Shown one piece after another: positions 14,341-22,672 of a DNA stretch of 52,506 nt (its first letter is position 1; the number at the start of each line of letters is the position of its first letter). Under the pieces are notes generated by a model that had not been told where the DNA came from, did not search any database, and saw nothing but the letters and a program-made list of their open reading frames with translations. The stretch spans positions 1-52,506 of the forward strand of contig PBTQ01000074.1 of the NCBI GenBank assembly GCA_002729125.1, written 5' to 3'. The DNA is from Acidimicrobiaceae bacterium. Lineage in GTDB: Bacteria > Actinomycetota > Acidimicrobiia > Acidimicrobiales > Aldehydirespiratoraceae. A program made the translations under genes and the position numbers.

Positions 14341-15420
14341 TCAGCCGGCGTCGGAGAGTTCGAAGTAGAGCAGGCCGCCGTCGTCTCGGTGGGTGACTGC
14401 CTCTCCGGCCAACCGAAGGTGCTCAAGGTGGGCGAACGTCTCGCTCGCCGCCATGTCGCCCCACGAGCGTTCGCGGAACAGAACCTTCATCCACTCGGTA
14501 ACCGGCGCATCGCCGGTGCCCCCCGCCGCATCGCGCAGCAACTGCAGGCGATCATGGTGGTGCTCCTTGATGAAGCCGCAGCGGCCCTGGCAGTCCTCGA
14601 ATGGATGGCCGTGAGCCGGCAGCACGGTTGTGAGCCCCTCGAGCGCTGCAACCCGGTCGAGCGAATCAAAGAAGGTCGCCAGCGGGTCGTCGACGGTGGT
14701 CGAGCCGGCGATGTGGGGGGTGATCGTCGGCAGAACGTGATCGCCCGACAGCAGCACACCATCGGCCGGATCCCACAGACAGAGGTGGTCGACGGTGTGG
14801 CCGGGGGTATGCATGGCAAACCACTCACGGCCAGCGAAGCGCAACGGATCGCCGTCGGCGACCCGGATCGTGGCCTCCGGCGACAGGAACCGCTGTCCGC
14901 CTGCGTCGGCCTGGATCATCCGGATGATGGCGTGATCGGGCGGCGGCTCCCGGCGGGTGCCCCACGGCGTTTCGCCGAATTGCGTGAAGCGTTCCTTCCA
15001 GAGATCGACGATCTCCGCTTCGGTCATGTCCGCGATCAATGGCTCCAGGTCGTCGTTGGCTTCAGCGGTGAACGAGGTGAACGCTTCGTGGGTCAAGACG
15101 TCGGCGCCGGCGGCCTCGCGCAGTTGGGCGCTGCCACCGAAGTGGTCGGGGTGGGAATGGGTGACAACGACCGTGTGCACTCGTTCGACCGGAATTTTGG
15201 CCTGCTTCAGCCGGGACATGAGCGCGTTCCACGACTCAGGGCCGGGGAGTCCAGGGTCGACGAGGGCGACACCGTCCCCGTCGACGAGGGCGTAGCAGTT
15301 GACGTGACCGAGACCGGGCAACGAGATCGGCAGCTGCATCCGCAGGACGCCATCAGCGACCTCCGTGACCTCTTCGGACGCGGGCTCTTGTTCCTGCTTC
15401 GTGTAGGTGGGGGAGCTCAC
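14341..15420 (-). CDS. Metallo-beta-lactamase-fold hydrolase
   Basis: A 359-aa MBL-fold hydrolase. The zinc-binding motif is VVTHSHPDHFGG. Further ligands are in HTPGHTVDHLC, LLSGDHVLP and VLPAHGHPF. About 100 C-terminal residues include a winged-helix-like segment (ERSWGDMAASETFAHLEHLRLAG), as in the glyoxalase-II-like/LACTB2 subgroup. I chose GTG 15420 (MSSPTYTKQ), just after the orn stop. Substrate unknown. Lactone, thioester or RNA substrates are possible within this subgroup. Confidence 0.75.
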   Translation of the reverse strand: MSSPTYTKQEQEPASEEVTEVADGVLRMQLPISLPGLGHVNCYALVDGDGVALVDPGLPGPESWNALMSRLKQAKIPVERVHTVVVTHSHPDHFGGSAQLREAAGADVLTHEAFTSFTAEANDDLEPLIADMTEAEIVDLWKERFTQFGETPWGTRREPPPDHAIIRMIQADAGGQRFLSPEATIRVADGDPLRFAGREWFAMHTPGHTVDHLCLWDPADGVLLSGDHVLPTITPHIAGSTTVDDPLATFFDSLDRVAALEGLTTVLPAHGHPFEDCQGRCGFIKEHHHDRLQLLRDAAGGTGDAPVTEWMKVLFRERSWGDMAASETFAHLEHLRLAGEAVTHRDDGGLLYFELSDAG

Positions 15421-15430
15421 GCTCTGCAGG

Positions 15431-15979
15431 CTAGGAGGAAGTGTCGCGGGAAACGAAAAGCGCCTGCCGGTAGTGGCGTAGCTCTTCGAGGCTCTCGCGG
15501 ATGTCGTCCAGGGCACGGTGGCCGCCGGCTTTTTTCGGCGCCGTCTTGAGGGCGTCAGGGTTCCAACGGCGAGCGAGTTCCTTCAGAGTAGAGACGTCGA
15601 TCGAGCGGTAGTGGAGGAACTCCTCGACCTCGGGCAGATGGGCGGCGAGGAAGCGACGATCGGTACCGATCGAGTTGCCGCACAGCGGCACGGTTCGGGC
15701 CTCGGGGATGTGCTCTTGCAGGAAGGCGAGCGTCTGCGCACCGGCCTCCTCAAGACTGATCGTCGATGCGGTGATCTGGTCGAGCAGGCCACTTCGGGTG
15801 TGCATGTTGGTGACGAAGTCGTCCATCTCGGCCAACTGCTCTGTCGCGGCGTGGACGATCAGGTCGGGTCCCTCGGCGATCAACTCGAGATCGTCGTCGG
15901 TGAGCAGCGTGGCAATCTCGACGATCACGTGTCGGCCGGGTTCAAGTCCCGTCATCTCCAAGTCCATCCAGGCGAGCAT
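15431..15979 (-). CDS. orn: Oligoribonuclease
   Basis: A 3'-5' exonuclease (182 aa) of the DEDDh family that degrades 2-5-mer RNAs and pGpG, and is often essential in Actinobacteria. Motif I is WMDLEMTGLEPG. Other motifs are LCGNSIGTDRRFL, DVSTLKELARRWNP, and the Exo III HRALDDI with its catalytic His and Asp. I chose ATG 15979. The ORF-track extension to 16381 runs antisense to dut. It is divergent from dut across 39 bp, and the MBL hydrolase follows 10 bp downstream. Confidence 0.95.
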   Translation of the reverse strand: MLAWMDLEMTGLEPGRHVIVEIATLLTDDDLELIAEGPDLIVHAATEQLAEMDDFVTNMHTRSGLLDQITASTISLEEAGAQTLAFLQEHIPEARTVPLCGNSIGTDRRFLAAHLPEVEEFLHYRSIDVSTLKELARRWNPDALKTAPKKAGGHRALDDIRESLEELRHYRQALFVSRDTSS

Positions 15980-16018
15980 CGTGTCAGGGTAGACGGCTGC
16001 GTCCGCTAGCTTCGCACC

Positions 16019-16456
16019 GTGCTTGATCTCCCCGTCCTCCGCTTCGACCCCGACCTGCCGCTCCCGGGCTACGCGCGAGCGGGTGACGCCGGTATCGACC
16101 TGGTCGCCCGAGAGGACGTCACCCTTGCTCCCGCCGGCGGCCGGGCCCTCGTCGCCACTGGTATCGCAATTGCGCTTCCGGCGGGCTACGCAGGCCTGGT
16201 CCAGCCGCGGAGCGGTCTCGCGTTCAAGCACGGGGTCACCGTCTTGAACACCCCGGGCCTGATCGACTCTGGTTACCGGGGTGAGCTGAAGGTGTGCCTG
16301 ATCAACCACGACCCGACCGAACCGTTCGAGGTCGCCCGCGGTGAGCGCATCGCCCAGCTCGTCGTACAGGCGGTCGAGCATGTCACATTCGTCGAGGTCG
16401 ACACGCTGGACGACAGCGAGCGAGGCGACAAGGGCTTCGGGTCGAGCGGTCGCTGA
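16019..16456 (+). CDS. dut: dUTP diphosphatase
   Basis: A trimeric dUTPase (145 aa) that hydrolyses dUTP to dUMP. All five motifs are visible: [40 protein letters not shown], and the C-terminal P-loop-like [11 protein letters not shown]. The GTG start at 16019 has no strong ribosome site and lies close to the divergent orn start. Confidence 0.96.
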   Translation: MLDLPVLRFDPDLPLPGYARAGDAGIDLVAREDVTLAPAGGRALVATGIAIALPAGYAGLVQPRSGLAFKHGVTVLNTPGLIDSGYRGELKVCLINHDPTEPFEVARGERIAQLVVQAVEHVTFVEVDTLDDSERGDKGFGSSGR

Positions 16457-16457
16457 G

Positions 16458-16841
16458 TCAGTCGACCGGCGCCGGCGCCTTCCGAAGCCGTAACCAGCCT
16501 CGGTCGGGGTCGAGGTCGTAGGCGTCGATCAGCGGCGAACACACCTTGTCGAACCGGGCGACCGCGTCGCCGCGCAACGCTTCGGTTCGGCCGGCTGCGA
16601 TCTCGACCTCGAGGTGGCCGTCGTCGAACCGAAACGTTGCGACGAGTTCGGTATCGCCGTCCGCGTCGGAGCCATCGAGCAGCAGGATCACCGCTTCGTC
16701 GACGGCTAGCCGCAGTTCGTCGATTTCTGCGAACGAGAGTCCTTGCCGGATCCCGAGCGCGGCTCCGCCGACCCGCACGATGCGCCCGTATTCCGGGCGG
16801 GCGGGGATGCGGAGGAGGACCTCGTCGGTCGGGTCGGACAC
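16458..16841 (-). CDS. RsbW-like anti-sigma / histidine-kinase-type ATPase domain protein
   Basis: A 127-aa single-domain protein with a GHKL ATPase pattern. The segment FAEIDELRLAVDEAVILLL corresponds to the N-box helix of RsbW-like anti-sigma factors. The usual Asn after the EA pair is replaced by a hydrophobic residue. The later G-boxes are weak, and the C-terminus (DRGWLRLRKAP) ends in a typical strand. This divergent form is common in Actinobacteria. It may bind a sigma factor without classic kinase activity. No sigma factor or anti-anti-sigma gene is adjacent. It is convergent with dut, with a 1-bp gap. Confidence 0.65.
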   Translation of the reverse strand: MSDPTDEVLLRIPARPEYGRIVRVGGAALGIRQGLSFAEIDELRLAVDEAVILLLDGSDADGDTELVATFRFDDGHLEVEIAAGRTEALRGDAVARFDKVCSPLIDAYDLDPDRGWLRLRKAPAPVD

Positions 16842-16897
16842 GGGTGGCAGTCTCGCACGAAGACGCCCGTTGGGGCATGCGCCGATACCGTGCGGCC

Positions 16898-17446
16898 ATG
16901 ACCGTGCTTGTCGATGCGGCCTTGTGGGAGTGGCAGGGCGCGCGTTGGGCTCATCTCATGAGCGACGAGTCGTTCGACGAACTCCACGAGTTCGCGCAAC
17001 GCATCGGTAAGCGTCGGCTCGGCTTTCAGGGCGACCACTACGACGTCGAAGAGGTCGATCGGCGCCGTGCGATCGCACTCGGGGCGGAGGCGGTCGACAG
17101 TCGAGAACTCGTCCGCCGGATCCGCGAGGCCGGCCTGCGCCGTCGCGGTGACAAGCCGTCGTGGCAACGGGTTGCCTACGCCCCGAGAGGACGGACGCTC
17201 GATCTCAGCAGCCGTCTCGTTGCATTCGGCGATCCGGGTGTGCGGCTCCGGGCGATGTTGCCCTTCGTCCGTTCGCTCGACCAGGCGAGCCGCTCGGGCC
17301 TCTATGTCGACGATCAGCACCTCGTGATGCTTTTCGACTGGGTTGGGCCCGAGTCCGTCGTCGAACTCGAGGGCATCGACCGAGTCTGGGCCGGTGAGCC
17401 GCGGGCTGACGGCGAGCGGAGTCTGGAGCTTTTCGTTCGGCGGTGA
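16898..17446 (+). CDS. DUF4031 family protein
   Basis: A 182-aa protein whose first ~85 residues fit DUF4031: MTVLVDAALWEWQGARWAHL, DELHEFAQRIGKRRLGFQGDHYDV and the following R-x-x-AIALGAEAV. The C-terminal half appears specific to this lineage and contains LVMLFDWVGPESVVELEGI. The function of the family is unknown. ATG 16898 is the natural start. The ORF-track start at 16637 runs antisense to the RsbW-like gene. Its stop overlaps the GTG of the next hydrolase gene. Confidence 0.7.
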   Translation: MTVLVDAALWEWQGARWAHLMSDESFDELHEFAQRIGKRRLGFQGDHYDVEEVDRRRAIALGAEAVDSRELVRRIREAGLRRRGDKPSWQRVAYAPRGRTLDLSSRLVAFGDPGVRLRAMLPFVRSLDQASRSGLYVDDQHLVMLFDWVGPESVVELEGIDRVWAGEPRADGERSLELFVRR

Positions 17447-18804
17447 TTCTCGATCTGACCGGCGACGACTACCGTCGCCCCATGATCGGCAAGCTCCAGA
17501 AGAAGCTCCCCATCGTCACCGAAGATCCCGTCGAGCTGTCGAGCCGCGTGATCGACGCCGGTGTCCACGATGAGCAGGTCAACCGCGTGACGCAGACCCT
17601 GAGCGTTCTCGACGACGATCTTTCGATCGTCGAGTCGTTCAGCAACATCGTCTCGTTCCGCACCGATGAGGGCCTGGTGTGTTTCGACTCCTCCGGCCAG
17701 ATCACTGCGGGCCGCACGATGGAGGCACTGCGAGGCTGGACCGACGATCCCATCCACACATTGATCTACACGCACGGCCACGTCGACCATGTCGGCGGCA
17801 GCGGGGTGATGGCGGCCGATGCCGCCGATCGCGGCCATGAGCGGATCCGGGTTGTCGGGCATCACTGTGTCGCCGACCGGTTCCGTCGTTATGAACTCAC
17901 AAACGGCTACAACACCGACATCAACATGCGGCAGTTCGGCGGTGTCGGCGGGGTGAAGGACATGGCGCTTGGCGATGTGCCGCGGTTCTTGCCCGACGAC
18001 GTGTTGTGGCCTGATCTCGAGGTCGGGTCGAGCCACACGCTCAGCATCGGCGGTCGTGAGTTCGAGATGCGCCATGCGAAGGGCGAGACCGACGATCACC
18101 TCTGGACCTGGGTGCCCGGTCACAGGGCGCTGTGTGTCGGTGACCTCGTCACCTGGGTGTTCCCCAACTGCGGCAACCCGCAGAAGGTCCAGCGCTATCC
18201 GTTGGAGTGGGCCCGGGCGCTGCGGGAGATGATGACCTACGAGGCCGAGTGGCTGCTCCCGGCACACGGACTCGTCGTTCGCGGCGCTGATCGGGTCGCG
18301 ACCGTGCTTGGCGATCTCGCCGGTGCGCTCGAGCTGCTCACCGAGGAGACACTCGCGATGATGAACGCAGGCGAGTCGCTCGACGCGATCGTCCACCAGG
18401 TCACCGTGCCAGATGACTTGCTCGTGAAGCCGTGGATGCAGCCGGTGTACGACGAGCCCGAGTTCGTCGTTCGCAATCTGTGGCGGCTCTACGGCGGCTG
18501 GTGGGACAAGAACCCGGCCCACCTCAAGCCGGCCCCCGAAATCGTGTTCGCGGCTGAGATGGCTGCGTTGGCGGGTGGTGCCGACGCCCTCACGGCGCGA
18601 GCGACAGAGCTCGCCGCCACCGGCGACCTTCGGCTTGCCTGTCAGGTGGTGGAGCTTGCCGTTCAGGCCGACTCGGAGTCGACCACCGCGCACGGCGCTC
18701 GTGCCGAGATCTACCAGCAGCGGCGCAACGAGGAGTTCAGCCTCATGAGCAAGGGGATTTTCGCCGCTGCTGCTCGTGAGAGCCGCGCCATCGCCGACCA
18801 GTGA
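17443..18804 (+). CDS. Metallo-beta-lactamase-fold hydrolase, alkyl sulfatase-like
   Basis: A 453-aa enzyme. The MBL domain shows YTHGHVDHVGG, VVGHHCVADRF, HAKGETDDHLW and LLPAHG, as in class III alkyl sulfatases (SdsA1/BDS1). The segment NLWRLYGGWWDKNPAHLKPAP with the helical tail after it matches the sulfatase dimerisation domain. The C-terminal SCP2-like domain of SdsA1 is absent. No signal peptide is seen. GTG 17443 overlaps the previous stop. ATG 17482 is an alternative. Sulfate-ester hydrolysis is likely but the substrate is unproven. Confidence 0.75.
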   Translation: MILDLTGDDYRRPMIGKLQKKLPIVTEDPVELSSRVIDAGVHDEQVNRVTQTLSVLDDDLSIVESFSNIVSFRTDEGLVCFDSSGQITAGRTMEALRGWTDDPIHTLIYTHGHVDHVGGSGVMAADAADRGHERIRVVGHHCVADRFRRYELTNGYNTDINMRQFGGVGGVKDMALGDVPRFLPDDVLWPDLEVGSSHTLSIGGREFEMRHAKGETDDHLWTWVPGHRALCVGDLVTWVFPNCGNPQKVQRYPLEWARALREMMTYEAEWLLPAHGLVVRGADRVATVLGDLAGALELLTEETLAMMNAGESLDAIVHQVTVPDDLLVKPWMQPVYDEPEFVVRNLWRLYGGWWDKNPAHLKPAPEIVFAAEMAALAGGADALTARATELAATGDLRLACQVVELAVQADSESTTAHGARAEIYQQRRNEEFSLMSKGIFAAAARESRAIADQ

Positions 18805-18865
18805 TGGAGCGCACCTACGTCGTCGCAGGTCGCCTGCGCGGGCGCCGCCGGTAGCCTGTGTGGTC

Positions 18866-20101
18866 GTGGCGCTCTATGTGCAGAAGTTCGGCGGGACCTC
18901 CGTCGGCACCCCAGACCGAATCCGCGAAGTCGCCGACCACGCCGCCCGATGTGTGAAACGCGGCGATCAGGTCGTGCTGGTCGTGTCGGCCATGGGGAAG
19001 GAGACCGATGAACTCCTCCGACTCGCCGGCGACGTCAGCACGTCGAAGCCCGGTCGTGAGATGGACATGCTCATCACCGGTGGTGAACGCAAAGCCTGCG
19101 CGCTCGTGGCGATGGCGCTCACCGACCTGGGTATTGAGAGTGAGTCGTTCACCGGCAGCCAGGCCGGGTTTTTGACCGACACGACGCATCGCAACGCCAA
19201 GATTCTCGAGGTCAACCCTCGGCGCATCGCCGACGCCGTGGCGGCCGGCAAGGTTCCGGTCGTCGGTGGCAGTCAAGGCGTGTCGACCGATCACGATGTC
19301 ACCTTCTTCGGTCGAGGTGGCTCCGACACCACGGCTGTCGCCCTCGCCCATGCGCTCGATGCCGATGCCTGCGAGCTCTACACCGATGTCCCCGGTGTCT
19401 TCACCACTGATCCGCGGCTGGTCCCCGAAGCCCGCAAGATGGATCACATCTCGTTCGACGAACTGCTCGAGATGACCGCCACCGGCTGTCCGAAGCCGGC
19501 CATGCGGTCGGTCGAGCTCGCCCGAAGCTACGGCGTGAAACTCCACGTCCGCAGCGCCTTCAGTTGGGTGCCCGGTACCTGGGTGTCCGAGGAGCCTTCC
19601 ATGGAAAACGCCATCATCTCCGCCGTTACCCACGACACCTCCGAGGCCAAGATGACGGTCTCGGGTGTGCCGGATCAGCCAGGTGTAGCCGCCAAGCTGT
19701 TCCGCTCGCTGGCCGACGCCGATGTCAATGTCGACACGATCGTGCAGAACGTCTCCGATGCCGGCGCGACCGACATCAGCTTCACCTTGCCGCACGACCA
19801 GGTGTCGGCGGCGACGACGACCGTCGACGCGCTTGTCGCCGAGATCGGCGCGAAGGGCGTTGTGACCGATACCGGGATCGGGCGAGTGAGCCTCACCGGG
19901 GCTGGGATGCAAACCAATCCCGGCGTGGCCGCCACGATGTTCGAGACCTTGTCGACCAGCGGCATCAACATCGAGATGATCTCCACCTCGGCGATCCGTA
20001 TCTCGTGTGTCGTTCGAGAGGATCAGGCCGATCAGGCCGTCACCGTGTTGCACGCAGCGTTCGAACTCGACAAGGCACCGGCTGACCGGTCCGATATCTG
20101 A
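18866..20101 (+). CDS. lysC: Aspartate kinase
   Basis: The first enzyme of the aspartate-family amino acid pathway (411 aa). The kinase domain begins ALYVQKFGGTSVGTPDRI and contains GRGGSDTTAVALAHAL and CELYTDVPGVFTTDPR. Two ACT domains follow (about residues 265-400), with VSGVPDQPGVAAKLF and GINIEMISTSAIRISCVV, where lysine and threonine feedback would act. I chose GTG 18866, because longer starts at the 5' end add no homologous sequence. It is monocistronic, followed by a hairpin. No asd gene is adjacent within the window. Confidence 0.95.
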   Translation: MALYVQKFGGTSVGTPDRIREVADHAARCVKRGDQVVLVVSAMGKETDELLRLAGDVSTSKPGREMDMLITGGERKACALVAMALTDLGIESESFTGSQAGFLTDTTHRNAKILEVNPRRIADAVAAGKVPVVGGSQGVSTDHDVTFFGRGGSDTTAVALAHALDADACELYTDVPGVFTTDPRLVPEARKMDHISFDELLEMTATGCPKPAMRSVELARSYGVKLHVRSAFSWVPGTWVSEEPSMENAIISAVTHDTSEAKMTVSGVPDQPGVAAKLFRSLADADVNVDTIVQNVSDAGATDISFTLPHDQVSAATTTVDALVAEIGAKGVVTDTGIGRVSLTGAGMQTNPGVAATMFETLSTSGINIEMISTSAIRISCVVREDQADQAVTVLHAAFELDKAPADRSDI

Positions 20102-20114
20102 CCCAGCGGAACTC

Positions 20115-20137
20115 CCTCTCGTTGCTGGCGCGAGAGG
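20115..20137 (+). terminator. Hairpin after lysC
   Basis: CCTCTCG and CGAGAGG arms enclose a 9-nt loop, 14 bp after the lysC stop. There is no T-tract. It is a candidate actinobacterial-type terminator before the isochorismatase-like gene. Confidence 0.45.
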
Positions 20138-20197
20138 ACTCACGTTCCCATCCGCCGCGGGTCAGATGGTGCGGTCGCTGTGTGCGAAACTTCTGTG

Positions 20198-20815
20198 ATG
20201 GATCTCGGTTCGCTCCTCAACCCCACGTCGACGGCGGTGCTCACCATGGAGCTGCAGCGGGGTGTGGTCGGTGACCTCGCAGCCCTTCCACACCTCCGAG
20301 ATGCCGCCGCACTCGTTTCGATGCCGGACAACGCCGGTCGGATTTGTGCCTCGGCCCGCACCGCTGGTGCCACCGTCGTGCACTGCACGGCTGAGTTCCG
20401 CCCCGACCGCAGGGGATCCGCCACCAATGCCCGGATCCTGGGCGCCTCCCAGAAGCTCAACGGCGATCGGCTCGATAGCGGGCAGCCCGGCACCGAGCTG
20501 ATCCCGGAGCTGGGAGCCGATGCCGGCGATCTCGTCGTTGCTCGCACCCACGGACTAACCCCCTTCGTTGCGACCGAGCTCGATCAACTTCTGCGCAACT
20601 GCGGTGTCCGGACGGTCGTGGCCGTCGGCAACTCGATCAATATCGGGATTCTCGGGCTCGTGCTCGCAGCGGTTGACCTCGGCTATCAGGTCGTCGTGCC
20701 GAGTGACGCAGTGGTGGGTGTGCCGGTCGAGTACGGCGAGTCGGTGATGGAAAACACGATCTCGCTGCTCGCAACGGTCGTGCCGACCGACGACGTGGTC
20801 GACGCCTGGTCCTGA
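20198..20815 (+). CDS. Isochorismatase-like (cysteine hydrolase fold) protein lacking the catalytic cysteine
   Basis: A 205-aa protein with the isochorismatase-like Rossmann fold: TAVLTMELQRGVVGD, GATVVHCTAEFRPD, and VVAVGNSINIGILGLVLAAVDLGYQVVVPSDAV. The usual catalytic triad is not intact. The first-strand Asp is Glu (TMELQ), the Lys position is Arg (VVARTHG), and the nucleophilic Cys of the TNxCV motif is Gly (INIGI). It may have a different chemistry or a binding role. ATG 20198 is chosen. The earlier start at 20180 adds only six residues. Confidence 0.7.
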   Translation: MDLGSLLNPTSTAVLTMELQRGVVGDLAALPHLRDAAALVSMPDNAGRICASARTAGATVVHCTAEFRPDRRGSATNARILGASQKLNGDRLDSGQPGTELIPELGADAGDLVVARTHGLTPFVATELDQLLRNCGVRTVVAVGNSINIGILGLVLAAVDLGYQVVVPSDAVVGVPVEYGESVMENTISLLATVVPTDDVVDAWS

Positions 20816-20849
20816 CGCCTCCGCCGGGCCGGCACCGCCTTGGTGCTGC

Positions 20850-22592
20850 CTAGGACGCCGTCACCGTCTCGGTGTCGACTCCAGCGCGCATGACCTTGCC
20901 GGCGATTGCACCGGTCGCCGTGCCGTCGGCAACGGATACGACACCATTGACGAGCACTCGGCTGATGCCGGTGGCCTCGCTCCAGAGCCGCTTCGAGCCG
21001 CCGGGGAGATCGAACATCAGCTCGACGTCGGTGGCACCGACCGTCTCGGGATCGAACACGACGATGTCGGCATGCCAACCCTCGGCGATGCGACCTCGCT
21101 CGGTGAAGCCGAATAGTCGGGCTGGAACGTCGGTGAGGTGACGAACGGCGTTCTCCATCGACGTGAGCTGACGGCCGCGTAGACAGTCGGCCAGCCAGGC
21201 GGTGGTGTACGGCGCTCCGGCCATGCGATCGAGATGGGCGCCGGCGTCCGAACCGCCGATCATCACGTTGGGGTGTTCCCACGCCTGGGCCCGGAGACGC
21301 CATGACTCTGCGTCGTCGTCGGTTGGCAAGGGCCACCAGACCGTCTTGAGGTCGTCGTTGAGGGAGATCTCGACCATCGTGTGGAAGGCCCGCTGGCCTC
21401 GCTCGCGAGCGATGTCGCCGAGTGTTCGACCTTTCAGACCCTTGTTGGCTTCGGAGTAGGTGTCGCCGACCATGTAGGTGTCCCAGCCGGTGAGGCGGGA
21501 GAACACGCCGGCCTCGGGCAGCGCGGCCTGGTTCTCGAGCCAGGTGACGACCTCGGGATCGCGGAGCTTCTCCATCCGGGCGTCGATCCCCATGTTGAAG
21601 TAGTCCATCCAGCCCGGCAGCTGGAACAGGGCGCAGAACGTGCCGAGGCTCATGTTCATGCCGACGAGGATCGGCATCGTGAGCGCGACGACCGTTGCGC
21701 CGGCCTCGTTGGCCTTCTCGCATGCGTCGAGCTGGTTGCGGTAGGCGTCGGGCCGCGCTGAGTCGATGGTGAGGACGTTCCAGTTGATGGGCCGGTTGGC
21801 GGTGACCGACATCTTGGTCATCAGTTCGACTTCGTCGTCGTCGAAGCCGTTGAGGCACCCGTCGGCGACCCATTCGAGGGTCGTGCCCTCGTGCAGCGAG
21901 GTTTCCTCGCACAGTTCCAGGACTTCTTCCCACGCAGCCCAACGGCTCGGCACGGGTTGGCCGTCGGCGTCGGAGTGGGTGAATGAACGCCCGGTTGAAA
22001 AGCCGAAGCCCCCCGCCTCGATCGAGGTCTTGAGGAGGGCCCGCATCTCGGCCAGTTGCTCAGGCGTAGCCTCGTGACCGACCGAGTCGTCCTTCATCAC
22101 CATGCGTCGGATCGCAGAGTGCCCGACCATGAAGGCGACATTGATGGCGGTGCCGCTCTCCTCGACCCGGTCGAGGTACTCGGCGAAGCTCAGCCAGTTC
22201 CAGGGCACGCCCTGCTCGAGTGCTTCGAGGGCCATGCCCTCGACCTTGGTCATCATGTGCTTGAGGTACTCGCCGTCGGCTGCATCGCCGAGTGGCGCGA
22301 GCGAGAAACCACAGTTGCCGGCCACCATCGAGGTGACCCCGAAGAGGTTCGATGGTGTCGAGTGCGGATCCCAGAAGATCTGGGCGTCGTAGTGGGTGTG
22401 GGGGTCCACGAACCCCGGACATACGATCTGGCCGGTGGCATCGATCGTCTCGGTCGCCTCCTCGGTCACGCCGCCGTCGGCGGTGGACCGGATCGCAACG
22501 ACGCGACCGTCCTTGATGCCGATATCGGCAGCGAACCCTTCGGCGCCGGTGCCGTCGACAACCGTGCCGCCCTTGATGACTACGTCGAGCAT
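20850..22592 (-). CDS. Amidohydrolase, N-acyl-D-amino-acid deacylase family
   Basis: A 580-aa metal-dependent amidohydrolase of the D-aminoacylase group. It starts with the beta-sandwich MLDVVIKGGTVVDGTG. The metal site is GFVDPHTHYDAQIFWDP, followed by TSMVAGNCGFSLAPL, a D-aminoacylase hallmark. NVMIGGSDAGAHLDRM carries the catalytic Asp. VFDPETVGATDVELMFDLPGGSKRL and VLVNGVVSV close the small domain. Many actinobacterial paralogues exist with unknown substrates, so the D-amino-acid specificity is provisional. It is divergent from the GH3 gene across 80 bp. Confidence 0.85.
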   Translation of the reverse strand: MLDVVIKGGTVVDGTGAEGFAADIGIKDGRVVAIRSTADGGVTEEATETIDATGQIVCPGFVDPHTHYDAQIFWDPHSTPSNLFGVTSMVAGNCGFSLAPLGDAADGEYLKHMMTKVEGMALEALEQGVPWNWLSFAEYLDRVEESGTAINVAFMVGHSAIRRMVMKDDSVGHEATPEQLAEMRALLKTSIEAGGFGFSTGRSFTHSDADGQPVPSRWAAWEEVLELCEETSLHEGTTLEWVADGCLNGFDDDEVELMTKMSVTANRPINWNVLTIDSARPDAYRNQLDACEKANEAGATVVALTMPILVGMNMSLGTFCALFQLPGWMDYFNMGIDARMEKLRDPEVVTWLENQAALPEAGVFSRLTGWDTYMVGDTYSEANKGLKGRTLGDIARERGQRAFHTMVEISLNDDLKTVWWPLPTDDDAESWRLRAQAWEHPNVMIGGSDAGAHLDRMAGAPYTTAWLADCLRGRQLTSMENAVRHLTDVPARLFGFTERGRIAEGWHADIVVFDPETVGATDVELMFDLPGGSKRLWSEATGISRVLVNGVVSVADGTATGAIAGKVMRAGVDTETVTAS

Positions 22593-22672
22593 CCAGTCAT
22601 CGTACCGGTGACCTGACGAGGCGTCAGATTCGGGCGGTCCGTCCAGCCGTGTGGATGTGCGAGGATGCGCGC

